Source: GCA-2733415 sp964276095
GTDB taxonomy: Bacteria; Bacteroidota; Bacteroidia; Flavobacteriales; Flavobacteriaceae
NCBI GenBank assembly: GCA_964276095.1
Contig: CAXYDR010000003.1
Span: 1,116,001-1,180,000, forward strand
DNA: 64,000 nt
Reading direction: 5' to 3'
Part shown: positions 16,174 to 24,267 of the stretch, in pieces
Layout: every line of letters begins with the position of its first letter
How positions within the stretch are numbered: position 1 is the first letter of the stretch
Program-made: the position numbers and the translations under genes
Notes under the pieces: model-generated
What the model saw: only the letters and a program-made list of their open reading frames with translations
Databases searched by the model: none
Told to the model about the DNA's origin: nothing

Positions 16174-16959
16174 ATGGGATTTGCAAAATTTGTTGGCGCT
16201 GGATTAGGATGGACCGTTGGTGGTCCTATTGGCGGTATGTTGGGTTTTGCTTTTGGAAGTTTAATAGACGGTTTTCATCAAGCAGATGCAAAGCAGTTTG
16301 AAAAAGAAAAAGCTCAAAAACGAAAGAATACTGAACCCGGTGATTTTGAAATCAGCTTATTGATTTTATCTGCACTAGTAATAAAAGCCGATAATCAAAT
16401 TGACCAGCGAGAGTTGGACTATGTTCGTACACATTTCGTGAGTTTATTTGGAAAATCTCGAGCTAATAATGCCTTCAAAATTTTTAATCAAATTATAAAA
16501 AACGATACTGTTTCTACCAGAAGAGTTTGCATGCAAATTCAACGACATATGGATCATCCTTCTCGTTTACAACTGCTACATTATTTATTTGGTATTGCTG
16601 CGTCTGATGGATATGTTAGCCCTAATGAAATTACTGAAATCAGAAAAATGGCTGGGTATTTACATATCAGTCGACGCGATTATGATGCTGCAGAAGCAAT
16701 GTTTTCAGGATACAATCAGCGTTCAAGTCATCAAAAAGCTAATTTTAACGGATACAATAGCGAAAGCGCATATAAGATTTTAGATATTGAGAAATCTGCT
16801 ACTAATGACGAAATAAAAAAAGCCTACCGTAAGATGGCTAAAAAATATCATCCAGATAAAATTCAACATTTAGGAGACACTCATGTAAAAGCGGCTGAAG
16901 AAAAGTTTAAAAAAGTAAAAAACGCATACGAGCAATTACAAAGTGAAAGAGGTGTTTAA
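16174..16959 (+). CDS. TerB-DnaJ domain protein, DjlA-like membrane co-chaperone
   Basis: The 261-residue protein has a glycine-rich hydrophobic N-terminus (residues 1-33, GLGWTVGGPIGGMLGFAFG), a TerB-like helical domain (about 55-165) and a C-terminal J domain (about 192-258) with the HPD motif in KKYHPDKIQ. This order matches DjlA, a membrane-anchored DnaK co-chaperone. Partners cannot be read from sequence. A -7-like TATATTTG lies at 16147-16154, giving a short leader. It has no co-directional close neighbour; the flippase gene starts 118 bp later. Confidence 0.87.
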   Translation: MGFAKFVGAGLGWTVGGPIGGMLGFAFGSLIDGFHQADAKQFEKEKAQKRKNTEPGDFEISLLILSALVIKADNQIDQRELDYVRTHFVSLFGKSRANNAFKIFNQIIKNDTVSTRRVCMQIQRHMDHPSRLQLLHYLFGIAASDGYVSPNEITEIRKMAGYLHISRRDYDAAEAMFSGYNQRSSHQKANFNGYNSESAYKILDIEKSATNDEIKKAYRKMAKKYHPDKIQHLGDTHVKAAEEKFKKVKNAYEQLQSERGV

Positions 16960-17077
16960 CCTACCATTATTTTGCTATTAGTCATTCATGACTTTAAATA
17001 TTTTGTATTAATCAATATGAATTTTGCCAGACCCTAACAAAAAGCTATTTTTATAGCCTTAATATATTTCATATACC

Positions 17078-18508
17078 TTGAGCGTATTACAACGTTTTTT
17101 TAAAGACACTATCATTTATGGCTTAGCAATTGTTTTGCCAAGGCTTATCAATTTTTTATTGGTAACTATTCATACGGATGCATTTACCAATGAAAACTAT
17201 TCAGATAGCACAACATTCTATGTTTACGCAGCATTCTTTAACGTATTACTTACGTACGGTATGGAAACATCTTTTTTTAGATTCTTTAGCAAGCATAAGG
17301 ATTCCAATAAAGTTTTTTCCACCTCACTAATTACTATTACCTCAAGTACACTGGCAGTTGGGTTGTTAATTTTTAGCTTCAATCATGAAATTGCTAACTT
17401 GATGCAACTTCCTATAAGAAGCTTTAATTTATTAGTTAGTATTACTTTAATAGAAGCGTTGATTATTATTCCATTTGCATACTTAAGAGTTACTGGAAGA
17501 CCGATCCGTTTTGCTGTTATTAAATTGATAAACGTATTTATTATCGTAGCGTTTAACATCTTGTTTTTACACAAGAACTACGGTTCAGAAAGTGTACAAA
17601 ATATCTTTAATGTAGAAGAAATTGTAGAATATCAATTCATTGCTAATCTACTAGCAAGTGTTTGTGTATTACTACTTGTTTCCCCTTATTTTTTTAAATC
17701 GAAACTGATTTTTGACAAAGCTATATTTAAGCAATTACTAATCTACGGGTGGCCAATTATGGTTGCAGGAATAGCTTTTGTAATTAATGAAAACTTTGAT
17801 AAGTGGTTAATTCCAAGATCATTAAACAAAAACATCAACGGTGCTTATAGTGCGTGTTATAAATTAGCTGTTTTTATGACTTTGTTTATTCAAGCGTTTA
17901 GAATGGGAGCTGAGCCATTTTTCTTTAATCATGCGGATAAAGAAAACGCCAAACAAACCTACGCTACAATTTTAAAGTACTTTACCATTGTAGGAAGTAT
18001 AGGATTATTAGGAATAACGGTTTACTTAGATGTAATTAAAGACCTATTAATTAAAAACGAAAGCTATTTATTTGCAATAGACATTGTACCAATTGTTCTG
18101 CTTGCAAATTTATGTTTAGGGATTTATCATAACTTATCCATTTGGTATAAACTAACAGACAAAACAAGATACGGAATGTACATTTCAATTATAGGCGCAA
18201 TTTTAACTATTGGTTTTAATTGGTTTTTTATTCCTGTACTTGGTTATATGGCTTGTGCATATGCAACATTATTAGCATATGGAAGTATGATGCTCATTTC
18301 TTATTATTTAGGAAGAAAACACTATTTTGTTCCTTATCATATTAACCGAATAGTTACCTACTTAATCATTTCATCAACTTTAGCATTTTTAAGCTTTTAT
18401 CAATTTGATAATAATATCTATATAGGAACACTATTTTTAGTCGTATTTTTAGGACTGATTTTTTACTTAGAGAAAAAAGAATTCAAACAACTATTGAAAA
18501 AGAATTAA
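17078..18508 (+). CDS. Wzx-like polysaccharide flippase (MVF superfamily)
   Basis: The 476-residue protein has 12-14 predicted membrane segments spread evenly and the oligosaccharide-flippase pattern: an N-terminal FKDTIIYGLAIVLPRLINFLL helix, a mid-protein YGWPIMVAGIAF segment and NFDKWLIPR loop. It should move lipid-linked sugar units across the inner membrane. Translation starts at a TTG (17078), since no ATG precedes the first helix. It opens a co-directional cluster with dut two bases later, the usual flavobacterial order. The exact lipid-linked substrate is unknown. Confidence 0.85.
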   Translation: MSVLQRFFKDTIIYGLAIVLPRLINFLLVTIHTDAFTNENYSDSTTFYVYAAFFNVLLTYGMETSFFRFFSKHKDSNKVFSTSLITITSSTLAVGLLIFSFNHEIANLMQLPIRSFNLLVSITLIEALIIIPFAYLRVTGRPIRFAVIKLINVFIIVAFNILFLHKNYGSESVQNIFNVEEIVEYQFIANLLASVCVLLLVSPYFFKSKLIFDKAIFKQLLIYGWPIMVAGIAFVINENFDKWLIPRSLNKNINGAYSACYKLAVFMTLFIQAFRMGAEPFFFNHADKENAKQTYATILKYFTIVGSIGLLGITVYLDVIKDLLIKNESYLFAIDIVPIVLLANLCLGIYHNLSIWYKLTDKTRYGMYISIIGAILTIGFNWFFIPVLGYMACAYATLLAYGSMMLISYYLGRKHYFVPYHINRIVTYLIISSTLAFLSFYQFDNNIYIGTLFLVVFLGLIFYLEKKEFKQLLKKN

Positions 18509-18509
18509 C

Positions 18510-18944
18510 ATGACGATAAATATTATTAATAAATCGGCACATGCCTTACCTCATTACGAAACTATTGCTTCTGCAGGAATGGATTTACGTGCAAATATAA
18601 CTGAATCAATTACCCTTAAACCATTGGAAAGAACCATTGTAAAAACTGGTTTATTTATAGAATTACCTATTGGTTACGAAGCACAAGTAAGACCAAGAAG
18701 CGGACTAGCAGCCAAAAAAGGGGTTACGGTATTAAATGCACCTGGAACCGTAGATGCTGATTACAGAGGAGAAATTGGAGTGATTTTAGTGAACCTATCA
18801 AATGAAGACTTCACTATTGAAAATGGCGAACGTGTAGCGCAATTAATTATTGCAAAACATGAGCGTGCTGAATGGATTCAAGTACAAGAATTATCAGAAA
18901 CCGTAAGAGGTGAAGGTGGATTTGGAAGTACTGGAGTAAAATAA
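18510..18944 (+). CDS. dut: Deoxyuridine 5'-triphosphate nucleotidohydrolase (dUTPase)
   Basis: The 144-residue trimeric dUTPase splits dUTP to dUMP and pyrophosphate, limiting uracil in DNA and supplying dTMP synthesis. All five motifs are visible: AGMDLRA (22-28), RPRSGLAAKKG (62-72), GTVDADYRGE (79-88), GERVAQLII (105-113) and the C-terminal RGEGGFGSTG. It begins two bases after the flippase stop, so it is probably cotranscribed. Length is standard. Confidence 0.96.
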   Translation: MTINIINKSAHALPHYETIASAGMDLRANITESITLKPLERTIVKTGLFIELPIGYEAQVRPRSGLAAKKGVTVLNAPGTVDADYRGEIGVILVNLSNEDFTIENGERVAQLIIAKHERAEWIQVQELSETVRGEGGFGSTGVK

Positions 18945-18953
18945 ATATATAGT

Positions 18954-19096
18954 TGTCAGATTTTAGTGTTATTTCGACGATAGGAGAAATCACATAATCT
19001 AACAGTTATAAAAAATAAAAAAAGGCCGTTCTGAACTTGTTTCAGTATCGCATACATAGAATTAAAGTTTAATTAATAGATACCCGCCTGCGCGGG
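18954..19096. repeat. Intergenic patchwork of three palindromic repeat-like elements
   Basis: Three short palindromic units lie between dut and the nucleotidyltransferase gene. Unit one (18954-19005) has TGTCAGATT/AATCTAACA ends and an inner ATTTC/GAAAT stem around CGACGATAGGA. Unit two (about 19030-19045) is CTGAA-CTTGT-TTCAG. Unit three (19083-19096) is CCCGC-CTGC-GCGGG, far richer in GC than its surroundings, and ends eight bases before the next ATG. All three resemble intergenic repeats that I recall from Flavobacteriaceae genomes; that recollection was not checked. Confidence 0.55.
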
Positions 19097-19103
19097 CATA
19101 TAT

Positions 19104-20120
19104 ATGAAAATAATCGTACCAATGGCGGGAAGAGGCTCTCGTTTAAGACCACATAGTTTAACTGTACCAAAACCATTAATCCCAATTGCAGGTACGCCAA
19201 TAGTACACAGATTGGTAGCAGATATTGCTAAGATTTTAGACGAGCCTATTGAAGAAATTGCATTTATTTTAGGAGATCCAGCATTTTTTGGAGATGAAGT
19301 AGTACAAAGTTTAACTGCCTTAGCTGAAGGTTTAGGAGCGAAAGCTTCTATTTATCGTCAGGACCAACCTTTAGGAACCGGTCACGCTATTATGTGTGCT
19401 GAACCTTCTTTGTCTGGACCAGCTGTAATTGCTTATGCTGACACTTTAATTAGAGCTTCTTTCAACTTAGATCAAAACGCAGATGCGGTTATTTGGACTA
19501 AAGAAGTAGAAAGACCAGAAGCTTATGGTGTTGTGAAATTAGATGCTAATAATGAAATTACAGAATTGGTAGAGAAACCAGAAACCTTTGTTTCTAACCA
19601 AGCGGTAATTGGAATTTATTACTTTAAAGATGTAGCTGTTTTAAAAGGGGAATTACAACATGTTTTAGACAACAACATTATCAACGGAGGAGAATATCAA
19701 ATTAACGATGGTATTAAAGGAATGATGGCAAAAGGGAAAATTTTTGTTACCGGAACTGTTGATGAATGGATGGATTGCGGAAACAAAGAAGTTGCTATTG
19801 ATACTAATACACGTATGTTGAATTTTTTGACTTCTGATGGAGAACAAATAGTTTCAAACAACCACACTAATGACAACTCAACAATTATAGAACCATGTTT
19901 TATTGGTGAAAATGTAGTGTTAAAAAACTCTACTGTTGGACCCAACGTTTCTATAGGAAATAATACAGTTTTGGAAAATGTAACTATTAAAGATTCGTTA
20001 ATACAAACCAATTCTGTTATTAAAAATGCTACTTTGGAAGAAGCAATGATTGGGAATCACGTTAAATATAACGGCGAGTTTACAAAAATTAGTATTGGTG
20101 ATTATACCGTAGTGGAATAG
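19104..20120 (+). CDS. Sugar-phosphate nucleotidyltransferase with left-handed beta-helix tail
   Basis: The 338-residue protein has the pyrophosphorylase signature MAGRGSRLRPHSLTVPKPL (7-25), the substrate motif LGTGHAI (about 92-98), VEKPE and GIYYF segments, and a C-terminal hexapeptide-type region (about 255-335). It should activate a hexose 1-phosphate with an NTP, most likely glucose 1-phosphate with dTTP or UTP, for envelope polysaccharide. The exact sugar is not determined. The GC-rich palindrome eight bases upstream may hamper ribosome access. The neighbouring flippase fits a polysaccharide pathway. Confidence 0.87.
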   Translation: MKIIVPMAGRGSRLRPHSLTVPKPLIPIAGTPIVHRLVADIAKILDEPIEEIAFILGDPAFFGDEVVQSLTALAEGLGAKASIYRQDQPLGTGHAIMCAEPSLSGPAVIAYADTLIRASFNLDQNADAVIWTKEVERPEAYGVVKLDANNEITELVEKPETFVSNQAVIGIYYFKDVAVLKGELQHVLDNNIINGGEYQINDGIKGMMAKGKIFVTGTVDEWMDCGNKEVAIDTNTRMLNFLTSDGEQIVSNNHTNDNSTIIEPCFIGENVVLKNSTVGPNVSIGNNTVLENVTIKDSLIQTNSVIKNATLEEAMIGNHVKYNGEFTKISIGDYTVVE

Positions 20121-20163
20121 TTATTGATTTTAAACTACTTGTATTTAATATTTTAAAACAAAA

Positions 20164-20340
20164 ATGAGTATTAAAATAAAAGATTTCGGAATTAACTTAA
20201 AAACTGTTTATTGTCCTAAATGCAATACAGAGCAGCCCAAAATACGAAAACCTAAAGGTTGGAATGAAATATTATGGGGAGGTTACACCTGCTCTAATTG
20301 TGATTGTAAAATGGATAAATACGGTGAAGAAAGAAAATAA
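20164..20340 (+). CDS. Small zinc-ribbon protein (58 aa), function unknown
   Basis: An ATG-started 58-residue frame has CPKC (17-20) and CSNCDC (43-48), a zinc-ribbon arrangement of two Cys pairs about 25 residues apart. It is basic at both ends and has no signal peptide, so a cytoplasmic role is expected. It sits in a segment between the nucleotidyltransferase and TPR genes that looks inserted, with the next gene starting four bases later. I do not recognise a named family. Coding potential is supported by the Cys pattern and close packing with the next gene. Confidence 0.6.
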   Translation: MSIKIKDFGINLKTVYCPKCNTEQPKIRKPKGWNEILWGGYTCSNCDCKMDKYGEERK

Positions 20341-20343
20341 CAA

Positions 20344-20937
20344 TTGAAACAAATTCTATACATATTCATAATACTATGTGGTTTGACTTTTAGCCACGCT
20401 CAAGAATATATATCCGAATGGGATAATGAAACGTATAAGAAAATGAGTGTGACTCTTAATGACGGAACTAGTTTAAGTGGTTTTGGAAAAGTTGCTCTAG
20501 TTGAGGTTGATGACCTTCTGTATTTTAAAAACAATAAAACAGAAGGAAATACTTTATATGATTTTAATGAAATAAAGCATTTGACAATTAAAGTAAATGA
20601 TATCGATAGAGTTTTTGAATATAAGACGTTTAATGAAGAGTGGTTTAAACTGGTAGAAAAAATAATCGTCGGTAAAATAATTCTTTATCAAGGGTATTAT
20701 GATTTATCTTCTACTGATGCTAAGAGAGTATATTATCTTTCTAAAAAAGACGATGATGCTATTAGCTCGTTAAAAGTATGTGATACTTACAATCGTTCTA
20801 TTCAAGGTATTTTATGTGGTTTTGTAAAAGATTGTCCTGATTTGTATAAAAAAATAAAATCTAAGTATTTTAAACGATACGGAATTAAAGACATTGTCAA
20901 CTATTACAATAATAACTGTTTTAATAAAAAGAAATAA
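20344..20937 (+). CDS. Secreted protein of unknown function with a duplicated signal-peptide sequence
   Basis: A TTG start gives 197 residues with a signal peptide MKQILYIFIILCGLTFSHAQ. The mature part is acidic then basic, contains three Cys pairs near the C-terminus (about 146-158 and 193) and shows no domain I recognise. The first 32 bases match the start of the downstream TPR gene (20942) with only two differences, and upstream bases are also alike, suggesting the signal-peptide region was copied when this gene entered the cluster. Export to periplasm is likely; function is unknown. Confidence 0.6.
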   Translation: MKQILYIFIILCGLTFSHAQEYISEWDNETYKKMSVTLNDGTSLSGFGKVALVEVDDLLYFKNNKTEGNTLYDFNEIKHLTIKVNDIDRVFEYKTFNEEWFKLVEKIIVGKIILYQGYYDLSSTDAKRVYYLSKKDDDAISSLKVCDTYNRSIQGILCGFVKDCPDLYKKIKSKYFKRYGIKDIVNYYNNNCFNKKK

Positions 20938-20941
20938 TCAT

Positions 20942-22258
20942 TTGAAACAAATTATATACATATTCATAACACTTCTAAGCCTGTTAACTACACAAGCTCA
21001 AGAAGTGCGTGAAGATGATTTAGGAGATGTTTCTGATGAATTTCAAACTACTTTTTTTGAAGCCATAAAACAAAAGGGAATTGAAAATTACGACAAAGCA
21101 ATTGATTTGTTAGAAAAGTGTAATGCTGAACAACCAAACAATGCCGCCGTCAATTTTGAATTAGGAAAGAATTATTACGAACTAGATAAATTACAACTTG
21201 CTGAAAACGCACTGCAAAAAGCAAATAGTTTAAAGCCAAATAATCAATGGATTTTAGAAACTTTGTATCGCTTGTATCGTTCACAAAAAAATGCGCCTAA
21301 AATAATTGAAACACTTGAAAATCTAAATCAAGTTCATCCAAAATACGCCAATACATTAGTTGAGTTTTACTATAAAAATCAACAACACGATGATGCTTTA
21401 GTATTGTTGGATAAATTAGATGTAAAAGGAACAAACAGAGATAGAGAACAATTAAGGCATCTGATATATTTACACGGAAGAAAATTCAATGAACAAACCA
21501 AATACATTGAACAAAAAATAAGTACTAAAACTGCTACAGAAACCGATTTTGTAAAGTTGATTTATGCGTATAGCAAGTTAAAGAATCATCAAAAGAGTTT
21601 TAGTGCGGCTAAATTGTTTTCAAAAACATACCCAGAATCTGACATTCCTCATTTATCATTATATAAGTTTTATATAAATGACAATACTATTGACGAAGCT
21701 ATTGTTTCCATGAATACAGTTTTAAAAAGTAACTCATTAAATAGTTCTGACAAATCAAGAGTATTAAACGACTTTTTAAATTTCACCAGAAAAAACATTA
21801 ACTATTTACCACAACTTGAAAAAGCTACTGAATTGTACCCTGACGTAAGCGTTATGAGTAAAATGGCGTTACTATACACCACAACTAATAACGAAAAAGC
21901 TACTGAGTATATTTCAAGTATCACAAAAAATAATGCCACAAGTTTTGATGATTTAAAATTATTAGGAACGGTGTTTTTACAAGAAAACAGAATTAAAGAC
22001 GCCTTAAAAAACAGTGAGAAAGCACTTAGTTTATTTCCTGCTCAACCTATATTTTATTTACAGCAAGCTAAAGCACAAAACAGGAGTAATCAAGCTAAAG
22101 AAGCCATTGAAAGTTTGGAGTTTGGACTGGATTATTTAATTGACAACCCTACAATGGAAGCTGATTTTTATACTGAAATGGCAAAAGGGTATGAAATATT
22201 AAAGGATAAAAAAAACCAAGACAAATATTTGCAAAAAGCTAAAAAACTAAGCAAGTAG
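20942..22258 (+). CDS. Exported tetratricopeptide-repeat protein
   Basis: The TTG at 20942 gives MKQIIYIFITLLSLLTTQAQ, a proper signal peptide; the longer ATG frame (20894) would run into the preceding gene and bury the signal. The 438-residue protein carries TPR motifs around residues 38-110 (for example AAVNFELGKNYYELDKLQLAENALQKA) and again at 330-435. TPR proteins scaffold complexes; in this conserved order (flippase, dut, nucleotidyltransferase, TPR, DUF4292, M23) a role in envelope or cell-wall assembly is plausible. The downstream gene starts after two bases. Confidence 0.82.
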   Translation: MKQIIYIFITLLSLLTTQAQEVREDDLGDVSDEFQTTFFEAIKQKGIENYDKAIDLLEKCNAEQPNNAAVNFELGKNYYELDKLQLAENALQKANSLKPNNQWILETLYRLYRSQKNAPKIIETLENLNQVHPKYANTLVEFYYKNQQHDDALVLLDKLDVKGTNRDREQLRHLIYLHGRKFNEQTKYIEQKISTKTATETDFVKLIYAYSKLKNHQKSFSAAKLFSKTYPESDIPHLSLYKFYINDNTIDEAIVSMNTVLKSNSLNSSDKSRVLNDFLNFTRKNINYLPQLEKATELYPDVSVMSKMALLYTTTNNEKATEYISSITKNNATSFDDLKLLGTVFLQENRIKDALKNSEKALSLFPAQPIFYLQQAKAQNRSNQAKEAIESLEFGLDYLIDNPTMEADFYTEMAKGYEILKDKKNQDKYLQKAKKLSK

Positions 22259-22260
22259 TT

Positions 22261-23040
22261 ATGATGAAGAAAGGATATGTTATTGCACTTATTTGTGTTT
22301 GTTTAGCTAGCTGTAAAGCTACTAAAGGGATTAAAGATAATAGTAAATCAGTAAAGCTAAATACGGAAACAATCATTAGCAGTCACTATGCTAAAAAGAG
22401 TGTGTTCACTACACTAAAAGCATCATTAAAAGTAAATTTAAAGACTGCTGAAAAAGAAGAGGTCGTTGTAGCCAATGTCCGTTTATTAAAAGATCAGAAA
22501 ATTTGGGTTAGCATTCGTAAATTAGGATATACTGGTGCTAAAATTTTAATTACTCCAGAAACAGTTCAATATTATAACAAACTAGACAAAGTGTACTTTG
22601 ATGGAGACTTTTCATTAATTAGTAGTTGGTTAGGAACAGATTTATCATTTCAGCAATTACAAGCTGTCTTATTAGGAGAAACAATGTTTCCGTTAGACGC
22701 AAGCAAATACAACACAGAAATATTAGATAATGGGTATTTATTGATTCCTAAAAAACAAGAGCCTCTAGCTGAACATTTCATCACTATAAATCCAAGTGAT
22801 TTTAAAATTAAAGAGCAAGAAATTGCACAGCCAAAATTAATTAGAATATTAAATATTGAATACAATAGCTACCAAAACGTTTCTCAGCAGTTACTACCTT
22901 TACTAATCAATTTATCTTTAGTAGATAAAACTTCAGAAACCCAAGTAGAAGTTACTTACAAAAATATATCTTTGAATCAGGAATTACGTTACCCGTTTAA
23001 TATCCCTACTAACTATAAAGAAATTAGCTTTGAAAAGTAA
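22261..23040 (+). CDS. DUF4292-type lipoprotein
   Basis: The protein of 259 residues (or 258 from the second ATG at 22264) begins with a lipoprotein signal, lipobox LASC (about residue 18), followed by KATKGI. The SHYAKKSVFTTLKASLKV and VRLLKDQKIWVSIRKLGYTGAK segments match what I know of DUF4292, a LolA/LolB-like fold family. A periplasmic lipid- or lipoprotein-handling role is suggested by the fold but is unproven. It follows the TPR gene by two bases and overlaps the M23 gene by 11 bp, so expression is coupled. Confidence 0.8.
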   Translation: MMKKGYVIALICVCLASCKATKGIKDNSKSVKLNTETIISSHYAKKSVFTTLKASLKVNLKTAEKEEVVVANVRLLKDQKIWVSIRKLGYTGAKILITPETVQYYNKLDKVYFDGDFSLISSWLGTDLSFQQLQAVLLGETMFPLDASKYNTEILDNGYLLIPKKQEPLAEHFITINPSDFKIKEQEIAQPKLIRILNIEYNSYQNVSQQLLPLLINLSLVDKTSETQVEVTYKNISLNQELRYPFNIPTNYKEISFEK

Positions 23041-24256
23041 CCATATACCTCATTTCTTATATACTGTATTGCTATCATTATGTATGATAACAACTACGTT
23101 TGGGCAGTCTAAAAAACAACGTCAGTTAGAGACTAAACGTCAAAACATTTTAAAAGAAATAACCGAGATTAATTCATTGCTTTCTGACAATAAATCAGAG
23201 GCAACTTCTTTGTTGACAAAAATTGAAGATGTTAATTTAAAAATTACTGTTCGCAAAAAGTTGATTCAAATCACTAATCAACAGGCTAATTTATTGACTA
23301 GAGAGATTAAAGATAATAGTCAGAAAATTGGAGCTTTAGAAACTGATTTAGCACTAAGAAAAAAAGATTATGCTGCTATGGTAGTAAAATCTTATAAAAA
23401 CAAAGCAACACAAAGTAAACTAATGTTTCTATTGTCTTCTGATAATTTTCAGCAGGCGTACAAACGTTATAATTACATGAAGCAATACAAACGCTATCAG
23501 AAAAATCAAGCGGATTCAATTGTTTCAAAAACTGAAAAACTAGTTGATCTAAACGAGTCTTTACTCTTAAAAAAGGAAGATAAAATCAAACTGATTAACG
23601 ACAACAAAAAAGTACAACAAACGCTTCAGAAGGAAAAGAATAGTCAAAAAGAACTAGTTACCGAGCTTAGAAAAGACGAATCCAAATACAGAAAAGAGAT
23701 TGCTGCAAAGCAAAAAGAAAGTGATAAAATTGACCGACAAGTTGAGAAGTTAATTAGAGACGCAATTGCGCGTTCTAATAAAAAAGCAGGAAAAAAATCA
23801 TCTTCTAAAAGCTTTGCTTTAACTCCAGAAGCGAAAGCTCTTGGAAATAGTTTTGCTGCCAATAAAGGAAAATTACCTTGGCCAGTAAAAACAGGTAGAG
23901 TAATAGAAAAATTTGGTACTTCTAGACATCCGACACTACCAAACATTACCCGGAATTCAAGTGGTGTAAAAATTATTACTACAAAAAACAGTGATATAAA
24001 AGCAGTATTCAATGGGACTATTTCTGAAATTCAGAAAATCAAAGGCGGAAACAAAGCTATATTCATTAATCATGGTAATTATCTTACTGTTTATCAAAAC
24101 TTAAAAAGTTTATATGTTAAAAAAGGAGATAAGGTAAGTACAAACTCACTGCTAGGAAAAGTAGCCATAAATAGTGAAGGAAAATCTATATTTAGATTCT
24201 TCTTATATAAAGATCATAGCAAACAAAATCCAGCACATTGGATTTACAAAATGTAA
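23030..24256 (+). CDS. EnvC-like M23-family murein hydrolase activator
   Basis: A TTG start inside the DUF4292 gene gives 408 residues: a signal peptide to about residue 25 (TTFGQ), a long coiled coil (about 28-250), and a C-terminal M23/LytM domain (about 285-405). The canonical zinc ligands are not evident (SGVKIITTK in place of HxGxDxxxxxG, FINHGNYLTVYQNL in place of HxH), as in EnvC-type activators that lack catalysis. Probably it activates a peptidoglycan amidase at division. It is last in the coupled envelope cluster; DPP-IV follows 11 bp on. Confidence 0.85.
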   Translation: MKSNHIPHFLYTVLLSLCMITTTFGQSKKQRQLETKRQNILKEITEINSLLSDNKSEATSLLTKIEDVNLKITVRKKLIQITNQQANLLTREIKDNSQKIGALETDLALRKKDYAAMVVKSYKNKATQSKLMFLLSSDNFQQAYKRYNYMKQYKRYQKNQADSIVSKTEKLVDLNESLLLKKEDKIKLINDNKKVQQTLQKEKNSQKELVTELRKDESKYRKEIAAKQKESDKIDRQVEKLIRDAIARSNKKAGKKSSSKSFALTPEAKALGNSFAANKGKLPWPVKTGRVIEKFGTSRHPTLPNITRNSSGVKIITTKNSDIKAVFNGTISEIQKIKGGNKAIFINHGNYLTVYQNLKSLYVKKGDKVSTNSLLGKVAINSEGKSIFRFFLYKDHSKQNPAHWIYKM

Positions 24257-24267
24257 TACAAACTCAC

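Noticed and set aside
19665..20011. Minus-strand ORFs of 60 and 104 codons within the nucleotidyltransferase gene
   Set aside because: They overlap each other and a conserved gene; composition is that of an antisense shadow.
20894..20941. Upstream ATG start for the TPR protein
   Set aside because: It buries the signal peptide and overlaps the upstream gene; the TTG start matches the copied start at 20344.
23030..24256. Active M23 zinc peptidase
   Set aside because: The zinc ligands HxGxD and HxH are not apparent, so an EnvC-type activator role is preferred.
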